Shown in pieces: positions 1 to 5,863 of a DNA stretch of 12,138 nucleotides. The position numbers and the translations under genes are program-made. Location of the stretch: NCBI GenBank assembly GCA_034189085.1, contig JAXHVH010000050.1, forward strand, positions 1 through 12,138, read 5' to 3'. Positions within the stretch are counted from its first letter, which is position 1, and each line of letters begins with the position of its first letter. The notes under the pieces were generated by a model. The model saw nothing but the letters and a program-made list of their open reading frames with translations. It was not told where the DNA came from and ran no database searches. This DNA comes from M55B129 sp034189085. GTDB taxonomy: Bacteria > Bacillota > Dethiobacteria > DTU022.

Positions 1-43
1 CACCCATACTATTGTCTCACATTCGTGTTGCGCTGTTCAGTTC

Positions 44-70
44 CTTTTTGCGAAAAAGTTTTTTTCTTTT
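44..70 (+). terminator. Weak terminator-like hairpin near the left edge
   Basis: A six-pair stem, CTTTTT (44-49) with AAAAAG (53-58), has a three-base GCG loop and runs straight into a T-rich tract (59-70, interrupted by one C). This has the form of an intrinsic terminator for a gene lying left of the window. The stem is almost entirely A:T, so it would be thermodynamically weak. No coding region ending just before it can be supported. Confidence 0.25.
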
Positions 71-122
71 GTCCCGTAAACCACGACAGCTAAGACTATT
101 TATTTTGATGCGTCAGCTCTGC

Positions 123-151
123 TTCCTTCCTGCTGTAAGTACCGGTATAAT
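123..151 (+). promoter_or_regulatory. Possible weak promoter for ftcD
   Basis: A perfect TATAAT (146-151) lies 129 bases before the ftcD start. The hexamer 17 bases upstream (TTCCTT, 123-128) matches TTGACA poorly and there is no extended -10 TG, so support rests on the -10 box alone. Positions 1-279 otherwise hold only the weak hairpin at 44-70, with no convincing coding region. Confidence 0.25.
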
Positions 152-279
152 GAGAGAGGTATAAAAATAGGCTCATTAATAACAAGCGGTGTAAAATTAT
201 ATTTTTCCGGGTGATTGTCCTGGAGCCAATCTTGCGGGTAAGATGCTCTGAAATTGAAAAGTGTTATGGTGAGGTAAAA

Positions 280-1178
280 ATGATCAATAAGATTGTCCAG
301 TGTGTCCCAAATTTCAGTGAAGGACGCCGGGTGGAAGTGATTGAAGAGATTGTCGGAGCAATTGGGGGGACAGAGGGAGTAAAAGTGCTTGACTATTCTT
401 ATGACCAAAGCCACAATCGTTCGGTGGCCACTTTTATCGGTGCCCGGAATCGGTCCTGGAAGCTGCTTTCAGGGGGGCTGAAAAAGCGGCTGAGAGGATT
501 AACATGAGGAGGCACAGCGGTGAACACCCGCGCATGGGAGCAACATATGTCATACCATTTATTCCTGTCGCGGGAATTGATATGGGAGAGTGTGATGGCC
601 TGGCAAGAATGCTGGGCAGGCGCCTTGCCGATGAGCTGGATATTCCTGTTTATCTTTATGAAGAGGTGGCAACCTGGCCGGAAAGGAAAAATCTTGCCAA
701 TGTGTGGCGGGGAGAATATGAAGGGTTAATTGACAGTATTACAAAACCGAAACGTAATCCTAACTTTGGCCCGGCCAGGGTTAACCCCGGGGCGGGGGCA
801 ACTGCCGTGGGTGCTCGCCCCCCGCTAATCCCCTTTAATATTAACCTTGATACCGACGATGTAAAAATTGCCCAAAATATTGCCCGGGTCATCAGGGGGA
901 GCAGCGGAGGATTCCCCACCGTAAAAGTGCTGGGAGTAATGATCAAAGAAACGAACAAGGCTCAGGTAACCATCAATATCTGTGATTACTGCACGGTTCC
1001 TTCGCACAGGGTCTTTGAAATGGTCAGGAAAGAGGCTGCCCGTTATGGGATAGCGGTTCTGGACAGTGAGATTATTGGTGTTGTTCCGTGTGATGTAATG
1101 GCCGAATCTGCCGAATTTTATCTTCAGCTGAATGATTTTAAACGCAATCAGATCATGGAAAAAAGATTAATGGAATGA
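280..1178 (+). pseudogene. ftcD: Glutamate formimidoyltransferase with a single-base frameshift
   Basis: This family transfers the formimino group of N-formimidoyl-L-glutamate to tetrahydrofolate, a cytoplasmic step of histidine degradation. The start ATG at 280 opens MINKIVQCVPNFSEGR, the usual N-terminus. The frame is correct through HNRSVATFIG (to about 441), then fails. From about 444 the family sequence resumes one frame away as PESVLEAAF and continues through HSGEHPRMGAT, whose second His (about residue 83 after correction) should be the catalytic His known as His82 in the mammalian enzyme. It ends with the usual EFYLQLNDF...QIMEKRL tail. Adding one base in the CCC run at 443-445 restores about 299 residues, the normal size of the stand-alone transferase without a cyclodeaminase domain. 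No other hut gene is in the window. It may be a recent mutation or a sequencing or assembly error; identity is secure, functionality is not. Confidence 0.88.
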
Positions 1179-1193
1179 GCAGGGTAGGAGGTA

Positions 1194-2177
1194 ATGATGG
1201 AAGACAATAAAAGCTCTTATGACCATAAACTGGCGGAAGTTGTAACAGAAAGCGAACCGGATCACGGGCCGGGGCTTTTAGCTGCTGAACCGAATCTCGG
1301 TTCGGCGATGCGCCTTTACCTCTTTGTTTTTATAATGCTCCTTGTGCTGGGTTCCATTCTCCAGGCTTTGCATTTTGAAGCAGGTATGTTTCTAACACAG
1401 TGGGGTATTATTCTGCCACCGGCCTTCTGGTACTGGCGTCGCTACAATGTAAACAGGGCTTCTTTTGCCCGGCTCCACCCCCTGCGGCTTCGTTTTTTAC
1501 CGGCGGTAATTATCCTGGCGGCTTCATTCTGGTTGCTAAACATGGTTATTGCCGCCGGGTTGATGCTCGGCTTGATGGAACTGGGTTATCAGCCTCTGGA
1601 ATCCATTCCGCCTCCTGACAGTTTAGGCCAGTACATTATTTACATCCTGTTAATTGCCGTGTCAGCGGGGATTTGTGAAGAGATGTTGTTCCGGGGAACA
1701 ATCCTGCCTTCCATGGAAGGTGAGGGGATCATCCCGGCAATTGTTTTCAGTTCCTTTCTTTTTGCTCTCTATCATATCTCTTTTACCAACCTGATCAGCA
1801 CTTTCATGCTGGGGGTGGTTATCGCGGTAGTGGTGATAAAAACAGGCTCTTTATGGGGCGGTGTTGTTTACCACATGCTCAATAACTTCATTGCCGTGAC
1901 CTATCTTTATGCAGCCGGGGCGATCGAAGAAACGGCTGAGCTCGAAACGGTAGAATACTGGCCGCTTCTCTTGCTGCTGGTGCCTGCATTGATCGGCGCT
2001 TATGCCGGCCTGAGAATGTTGCACCGGCAGTCGGCTTGCAAGCCCCTGTTGGAAGGAGTAAAAAGATGGCTTCCGAAGAACTGGTTTGGCTGGCCTTTAT
2101 TGATTGGCATAATCCTCTTTTTATTGATGGCGATGTTGGAACTGGCCATTGGTTTCGGCTGGTTCGACATTCTTTGA
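1194..2177 (+). CDS. CPBP-family intramembrane metalloprotease
   Basis: This is an integral membrane protein of about 327 residues with the three hallmark motifs of the CPBP (CAAX protease and bacteriocin-processing, ABI) family: EEMLFR at 162-167, FALYH at 190-194 and HMLNN at 227-231. In the family these Glu and His residues line the membrane-embedded active site. About eight hydrophobic segments are visible, including a final pair near 257-275 and 300-320, after a polar N-terminal 35 residues. AGGAGG (1186-1191) is only two bases from ATG 1194 but five from the in-frame ATG at 1197, so the true start is probably 1197. It begins about 15 bases after ftcD stops, so the two are probably co-transcribed. 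The substrate cannot be predicted; bacterial members process prenylated proteins, process peptides or give bacteriocin self-immunity. Confidence 0.85.
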   Translation: MMEDNKSSYDHKLAEVVTESEPDHGPGLLAAEPNLGSAMRLYLFVFIMLLVLGSILQALHFEAGMFLTQWGIILPPAFWYWRRYNVNRASFARLHPLRLRFLPAVIILAASFWLLNMVIAAGLMLGLMELGYQPLESIPPPDSLGQYIIYILLIAVSAGICEEMLFRGTILPSMEGEGIIPAIVFSSFLFALYHISFTNLISTFMLGVVIAVVVIKTGSLWGGVVYHMLNNFIAVTYLYAAGAIEETAELETVEYWPLLLLLVPALIGAYAGLRMLHRQSACKPLLEGVKRWLPKNWFGWPLLIGIILFLLMAMLELAIGFGWFDIL

Positions 2178-2218
2178 TCCGGTTATTATTCAGTGCAGGG
2201 AAAGAGCTCACTGGAGTT

Positions 2219-2247
2219 TTGGCATTCTTCACCATTAAGAGTAAAAT
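2219..2247 (+). promoter_or_regulatory. Sigma-A-type promoter for the DJ-1/PfpI gene
   Basis: TTGGCA (2219-2224) and TAAAAT (2242-2247) are separated by exactly 17 bases and each matches consensus at five of six positions. Transcription would start near 2254, giving a leader of about 36 bases with GGGAGGT (2277-2283) ahead of the ATG at 2290. It lies in the 112-bp gap after the CPBP gene, so the DJ-1 gene probably has its own transcript. Confidence 0.55.
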
Positions 2248-2289
2248 TCCCATATTATGTTTTGAACTTAAACTTTGGGAGGTATAGTG

Positions 2290-2808
2290 ATGGGACTGCA
2301 GGGCAAAAAAGTTGCCATTTTGCTGGAACAGCTTTATGAGGATCCGGAGTTTTGGTACCCCTATTATCGTTTAATGGAAGCAGGGGCCCAGGTGCTGGTA
2401 ATAGCACCGGAAGCAAGGGAGTATAAAAGCAAGTATGGTTATCCGGCTGTTGCCGATCTGGCGGCAAAGGATGTCAAAGCAGAGCTTTATGACGCCATTG
2501 TCATTCCGGGAGGTTATTCACCCGATTATATGCGTCGCTCTCCAGACTTGATTGGCTTTGTTAAAAGCGCATTTGAAAAGGGAAAACTGATAGCTGCTAT
2601 CTGTCACGGGCCGTGGATACTTGCTTCAGTTGGAGCGGTGAAGGGACGTAAGGTTACGGCCTTTTATTCCATTAGAGATGATTTGATCAATGCCGGAGCT
2701 GATTTTATCGATCGAGAAGTGGTCCGCGATGGGAATGTGATTACTTCCCGGAAACCCCGGGATCTCCCCGCTTTTTGCCGGGAGATCATTGCTGCCCTGA
2801 GCGAGTAA
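2290..2808 (+). CDS. DJ-1/PfpI family protein (class I glutamine amidotransferase-like)
   Basis: This is a 172-residue cytoplasmic protein of the DJ-1/PfpI/YhbO family, whose members act as intracellular peptidases, glyoxalases or deglycases; the activity here cannot be told from sequence. The nucleophile elbow AICHGP places the reactive Cys at C105 with H106 next to it. The conserved acidic partner is E17 in YEDPEFWYPYYRL, which aligns well with the FEDVEL segment of archaeal PfpI. VIPGGY (71-76) is the usual glycine-rich strand end. Length is normal for a single-domain member and there is no signal peptide. The ATG at 2290 is chosen because it follows GGGAGGT by six bases; the frame stays open upstream through a TTG at 2275, which overlaps that ribosome binding site. 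It converges with the radical SAM gene, with 13 bp between the stop codons. Confidence 0.9.
   Translation: MGLQGKKVAILLEQLYEDPEFWYPYYRLMEAGAQVLVIAPEAREYKSKYGYPAVADLAAKDVKAELYDAIVIPGGYSPDYMRRSPDLIGFVKSAFEKGKLIAAICHGPWILASVGAVKGRKVTAFYSIRDDLINAGADFIDREVVRDGNVITSRKPRDLPAFCREIIAALSE
2761..2787. repeat. Inverted repeat inside the 3' end of the DJ-1 gene
   Basis: GATCTCCC (2761-2768) and GGGAGATC (2780-2787) form a perfect eight-pair stem. Beyond a C/C mismatch, an inner GC/GC extension closes a TTTTT loop. It lies in the last codons of the DJ-1 gene, close to the convergent end of the radical SAM gene. No T-run follows directly on either strand; the nearest is 2815-2822 on the plus strand. It could slow or fold converging transcripts but is not a canonical terminator. 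Confidence 0.4.
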
Positions 2809-2821
2809 AAGCAATTTTTTT

Positions 2822-3772
2822 TCAGGCCAGGCCGTAATGTCCAGTTTTAAGTTTTAAGAAAGTTCCCCTGTCCCTGTTTTCCGTTTCGATACGCCCCATC
2901 GCGAGGAGGTGATTGATGTATTTTTGCAATTCCGCCGGGTGAAGGTTTAAAATCTGCTGCAGGTCTTCAAGGGTGCACGGCCGCCGGCGCAGGGTGTCCA
3001 AGATCTGGTCGTTATATGATTCGTTGAAAGAAGCAATTTTATTACGGGGCTGGAATTCACCAATCAATTCTGATCGACCTAAAAACGAAGCGATTTGCTG
3101 CATTTTTTCTTTATCGGCCGCCTGGACCCAGTTTTCAGTCCCCGGCCGGTCGAGTGTGCCCAGCTGGATGCGGTGAGGATTGATTTTTTCAATGGTTTCT
3201 TTAATAGCCTGAAGTTCTTTATTCGTGTCGTTTAAACCGGGAACGATGAATATTTCCAGGCGTATCTCCCCAGCAAATTCATGGCGCAGATCGACAAGCC
3301 CGGCAATTATTTTGCTGCAGTTCAGTTTGGGATGAGGCCGGTTGATTTGCTGAAATGTTTTTTCTGTGGCGGCATCGAGTGAAGGAATAATCAAGTCTGC
3401 CTTCAGCACCTCTGCTCTAATGGCGGGATCGCTGAAAAGGGTCCCATTTGTCAGGACACAGATATGGTAATGTGGATAGCTATTTTTTAGAAACTCAATT
3501 ACCTGGCCCATCTTGTTGTTCAGAGTCGGTTCACCCGAACCGGCAAAGGTAATATAATCAAGTTCCGGTTTCTGTGCCAGATAATCATCCACCTCTTTCA
3601 AAACGTTACTAACAGGTATGTATTCCCGGCGTTCAGTGGTCAGCCTGGTTGTTTTACCGCATTCACAGTAAACACAGTCCAGGGTGCAAGTTTTTGGTGG
3701 AATCAGATCGATGCCAAGAGATACGCCGAGGCGGCGGGAAGGAACCGGTCCAAAAAGGTGCTTGTATTTCAC
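2822..3772 (-). CDS. Radical SAM protein, COG0731-type, with C-terminal winged-helix-like region
   Basis: This is a radical S-adenosylmethionine enzyme of 316 residues. The cluster motif C29-x3-C33-x2-C36 (CTLDCVYC) follows the subfamily opening HLFGPVPSRRLGVSLGIDL, and a further Cys, C38, lies just after. AGSGEPT (77-83) is the SAM-binding GGEP equivalent, and LTNGTL (107-112) and IPSLDAA (129-135) are later strands of the barrel. Residues from about 255 (DQILDTLRRRPCTLEDLQQIL) look like a small winged helix. A GTG start at 3772 is chosen because AAAGGAG lies eight bases before it and the protein then begins as relatives do; the frame is open to 3853, but that extension has no family character. 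The substrate is unknown; related proteins are often annotated only as Fe-S oxidoreductases. It diverges from the Mrp gene across 183 bp, so a role in the same metallocluster system is an inference from position. Confidence 0.85.
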   Translation of the reverse strand: MKYKHLFGPVPSRRLGVSLGIDLIPPKTCTLDCVYCECGKTTRLTTERREYIPVSNVLKEVDDYLAQKPELDYITFAGSGEPTLNNKMGQVIEFLKNSYPHYHICVLTNGTLFSDPAIRAEVLKADLIIPSLDAATEKTFQQINRPHPKLNCSKIIAGLVDLRHEFAGEIRLEIFIVPGLNDTNKELQAIKETIEKINPHRIQLGTLDRPGTENWVQAADKEKMQQIASFLGRSELIGEFQPRNKIASFNESYNDQILDTLRRRPCTLEDLQQILNLHPAELQKYINHLLAMGRIETENRDRGTFLKLKTGHYGLA

Positions 3773-3862
3773 AGGTAAAACTCCTTTCCCATGACAGGTG
3801 TAAAAACGGGCAAATAGGTATTTACCCTTTTTGTATTTTCTATATCGTATCAAAAAAAGGGG

Positions 3863-3891
3863 TTGCCGGATACGGTAGATTAAGTTATAAT
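3863..3891 (+). promoter_or_regulatory. Sigma-A-type promoter for the mrp-nifX operon
   Basis: TTGCCG (3863-3868, four of six) and a perfect TATAAT (3886-3891) are exactly 17 bases apart. The predicted start near 3898 gives a leader of about 58 bases. This is the strongest -10/-35 pair in the locus and argues that the operon uses the housekeeping sigma factor. No GG-N10-GC sigma-54 element was seen by eye in this divergent region. Confidence 0.65.
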
Positions 3892-3897
3892 TTATAT

Positions 3898-3923
3898 AAA
3901 TATATACCCATATATTTTTTTTT
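3898..3923 (+). promoter_or_regulatory. AT-only inverted repeat plus T-run in the mrp leader
   Basis: AAATATAT (3898-3905) and ATATATTT (3910-3917) are perfect complements around a four-base ACCC loop, and the T-run continues to 3923. It begins at the predicted transcription start of the mrp operon. Its position suits an operator for a dimeric regulator; as RNA it would be a weak hairpin followed by U residues. The DUF134 protein is a candidate binder, but nothing in the sequence proves this. Confidence 0.4.
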
Positions 3924-3955
3924 AGAAGCAGCTAAAGAAAAACGGAGGCAATAAA

Positions 3956-4780
3956 GTGGCCGAAAATCAAAAAGCAAAGGAACAGGCAACAGGAAAGGGT
4001 CCCGAAATCGAAAAACTGTCTCAACCTGAAGATAGTCACATTGGAAAAACTATTGCGGTGATGAGCGGCAAGGGAGGTGTTGGTAAATCTTCAGTGGCCT
4101 CGTTACTGGCTGTGGCTCTGGCCAGGGCAGGGTTCAAGGTCGGATTGCTTGATGCTGATATCACCGGACCGAGTATCCCGAAATTATTTGGTTTGAACGG
4201 GCAGGCCGAAGTGATGAATGGTAAAATGATTCCCCCTCAAAGCAAATTGGGGATCAAAATTATTTCGTTAAACCTGCTGCTGCCACATGAGGACGACCCG
4301 GTGATCTGGAGGGGGCCGCTGATTGGAGGAGCGGTGAAGCAATTCTGGACAGACGTAGTGTGGGGCGAAATTGACTATCTGGTTGTTGATCTTCCCCCGG
4401 GTACGGGAGATTCACCTCTCACTGTCCTGCAGTCACTGCCTCTTAATGGACTGGTGATTGTTTCTTCGCCGCAGGATCTGGCAATCATGGTTGTGAAAAA
4501 AGCAATTAAAATGGCCAGGATGATGAAGGTGCCCATTCTGGGCCTGGTTGAAAATATGAGTGGCCTGGTATGCCCGCATTGCGGGAAGGAGATTGAGATA
4601 TTCGGAGCGAGCAAAGCAGATGAAGTAGCCGCGGCCACGGGTATCAAACTGCTGGCCAAGCTGCCGCTCGATCCGGAGATGTCCAGGCTCGGTGATGACG
4701 GAGCAATTGAAGATTATCCGATCGAGGCATTCAAGGATATCAATCTGGTTATTGACAGCGCTACCGGCGAAACAAACTGA
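3956..4780 (+). CDS. mrp: Mrp/NBP35-type P-loop ATPase (Fe-S carrier family)
   Basis: This is a 274-residue cytoplasmic ATPase of the Mrp/NBP35 (ApbC) family, which binds and transfers [4Fe-4S] clusters as a dimer. The deviant Walker A is SGKGGVGKSS (37-46), with the signature lysine at 39. LLDADITGPSIPKLFG (64-79) carries the switch I Asp, and VVDLPPGTGD (143-152) is the Walker B-like segment typical of Mrp. The family CPHC motif (C206, C209) lies in VENMSGLVCPHCGKEIEIFG and should bridge a cluster between subunits. The first 30 residues are polar, with no cysteines and no DUF59 domain. The GTG start at 3956 follows GGAGG (3944-3948) by seven bases. It heads a run of two nifX-like genes, the first starting 34 bp after it stops. 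In Desulfovibrio an Mrp domain can be fused to an orange-protein domain; here the equivalents are separate adjacent genes. Confidence 0.9.
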   Translation: MAENQKAKEQATGKGPEIEKLSQPEDSHIGKTIAVMSGKGGVGKSSVASLLAVALARAGFKVGLLDADITGPSIPKLFGLNGQAEVMNGKMIPPQSKLGIKIISLNLLLPHEDDPVIWRGPLIGGAVKQFWTDVVWGEIDYLVVDLPPGTGDSPLTVLQSLPLNGLVIVSSPQDLAIMVVKKAIKMARMMKVPILGLVENMSGLVCPHCGKEIEIFGASKADEVAAATGIKLLAKLPLDPEMSRLGDDGAIEDYPIEAFKDINLVIDSATGETN

Positions 4781-4814
4781 GAACGAACGTATTCATCACA
4801 TGGAGGTGGAAAAC

Positions 4815-5189
4815 ATGAAGGTAGCAATATGTGCACGGGGAGAAGGACTGCAGGCGGAAGTGGACCAGCGATTTGGCCGCTGCCCCTATTTTGTGATTGT
4901 TGATTCAGAGAGTGGAAAAGTGATTGAGTCTTTACCCAATGCCAGTGTCAGTGCTGCAGGAGGAGCCGGACCGCAAAGTACCCGGCAGCTTGCCGATCAC
5001 AGCGTCGAAGCAGTTGTCGTTGGTAACGTTGGTCCCAATGCCGCTGTTGCTCTCGAAGCGGCAAAGATTAAAGTTTATACCGGCATAGAAGGAACGGTGG
5101 AAAAGACTCTGCAAAATTTTAAGGAAGGGAAACTGTCATCTGTATCTAATGCTACAGTTCCCTCTCATAACGGAATGAGGGGCAAATAG
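4815..5189 (+). CDS. NifX-like / orange-protein-like metallocluster-binding protein (first copy)
   Basis: This is a small cytoplasmic protein of 124 residues with one Nitro_FeMo-Co (COG1433, dinitrogenase cofactor biosynthesis) domain. Family marks are MKVAICARGEG at the N-terminus, QRFGRCPYFVIVD (18-30), GGAGPQ (49-54) and GNVGPNA (70-76). Relatives include NifX, the NafY core and the Desulfovibrio orange protein, which carries a Mo-Cu-sulfide cluster. There are only two cysteines (C6, C23) and no His-rich tail. The ATG at 4815 is chosen because GGAGGTG (4802-4808) precedes it by six bases; an ATG at 4800 sits on that ribosome binding site, and the open frame further upstream overlaps mrp. 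There are no nitrogenase genes in the window, so a role in nitrogen fixation is not implied. The cluster type it holds is unknown. Confidence 0.88.
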   Translation: MKVAICARGEGLQAEVDQRFGRCPYFVIVDSESGKVIESLPNASVSAAGGAGPQSTRQLADHSVEAVVVGNVGPNAAVALEAAKIKVYTGIEGTVEKTLQNFKEGKLSSVSNATVPSHNGMRGK

Positions 5190-5256
5190 TAAGGTAACAT
5201 GCTGATTGCTGTTCAGTTACAAGGATTGAGCAACATCGACGAAGGAGGATGATCCA

Positions 5257-5616
5257 ATGATAATTGCCGTGGCAACTGAGGATAACCTGGTAGCCCAGCA
5301 TTTCGGCCGCTGTCCCGAATATACTTTATTTACGCTGGAAGGAAAGGCGGTCAGCAATAAAAAGGTTATTCCCAACCCCGGTCATGAACCCGGATTTCTA
5401 CCCCGCTACCTGGCCCAGATGGGGGTAAGCTGTATAATAGCCGGGGGGATGGGTCCAAAAGCACAGGCTCTCTTTACCGGAGAAAATATTGAAACCGTTA
5501 TTGGTATCAGCGGCCCTGTAGAAGAGGCAATTTCCTGTTATCTAACTGACAGCCTGCAACCTGGCGAGAGCAGCTGTGATCACCTGCAGGGTGATCATCA
5601 TCACGACTGCAGTTAG
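5257..5616 (+). CDS. NifX-like protein with a His/Cys-rich C-terminal tail (second copy)
   Basis: This is the second Nitro_FeMo-Co domain protein, 119 residues. It shows HFGRCPEY (15-22), GHEPGFLPRYL (42-52) and GGMGPKA (63-69), and belongs to the subgroup with an HEPG-x-LP element that the first copy lacks. The last 13 residues are strikingly metal-binding in character: C107-D-H109, then H114-H115-H116-D-C118. The ATG at 5257 follows AAGGAGG (5242-5248) by eight bases. It starts 67 bp after the first copy and is probably on the same transcript. The two copies are clearly diverged, so a division of labour, for instance metal or cluster delivery by this tailed copy and storage by the other, is plausible but only inferred. 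It is followed by a 247-bp gap with a strong hairpin. Confidence 0.87.
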   Translation: MIIAVATEDNLVAQHFGRCPEYTLFTLEGKAVSNKKVIPNPGHEPGFLPRYLAQMGVSCIIAGGMGPKAQALFTGENIETVIGISGPVEEAISCYLTDSLQPGESSCDHLQGDHHHDCS

Positions 5617-5710
5617 AGATGGTCATGCTGGTAGTTCTTTGATCCAGGCATTGTTAAAACACAAATGGAAGAGGGAAAATCATATCTCGAAGAATAGTCG
5701 GGGCTGTTGA

Positions 5711-5720
5711 GGCCCGGGCC
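5711..5720. repeat. GC-rich palindrome in the nifX-minD gap
   Basis: GGCCCGGGCC is a perfect 10-base palindrome in the 247-bp gap between the second nifX-like gene and the first minD-like gene. TTGAGG overlaps its left edge, but no good -10 box follows at 16-18 bases. Function is unknown; a protein-binding site is possible. Confidence 0.3.
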
Positions 5721-5786
5721 GGGGGAAATGGAATAAAGAATAGTTGAATTGAACGAATCCTGGCTGTTAGTTCCAGTTCAGATTAA

Positions 5787-5829
5787 GCCCGGCACCCTTT
5801 TGTTTCGGGTGCCGGGCCCACTGTTTTGT
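5787..5829 (+). terminator. Strong hairpin between the nifX pair and the minD pair (terminator or attenuator)
   Basis: GCCCGGCACCC (5787-5797) and GGGTGCCGGGC (5807-5817) form a perfect eleven-pair, GC-rich stem with a nine-base T-rich loop. The T-tract after it is poor and displaced (TTTT at 5824-5827, six bases past the stem). The hairpin ends 46 bases before the first minD-like ATG. It may end most transcripts of the upstream genes while letting some through, or serve as an mRNA-stability element. No convincing promoter is visible between it and the minD-like gene. Confidence 0.6.
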
Positions 5830-5863
5830 AAGATCAAAATAATGAAATCGACGGAGCGTAGAT

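Noticed and set aside
100..414. Open frame of 104 codons on the minus strand at the left edge
   Set aside because: Half of it lies antisense to the conserved start of ftcD, it has no ribosome binding site at its start, and it matches no family I recognise. The part at 100-279 reads somewhat protein-like but cannot be supported alone.
3773..3853. N-terminal extension of the radical SAM protein
   Set aside because: The open frame allows 27 more residues, but they are not family-like and contain the ribosome binding site of the GTG start at 3772.
4692..4814. Upstream extension of the first NifX-like protein
   Set aside because: It overlaps the end of mrp, has no family similarity, and the ribosome binding site directly precedes the ATG at 4815.
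5786..5806. Sigma-54 promoter suggested by GGCAC before the first minD-like gene, by analogy with Desulfovibrio orp operons
   Set aside because: The GC pair required ten bases after GG is TT here, and the GGCAC belongs to the left arm of the eleven-pair hairpin.
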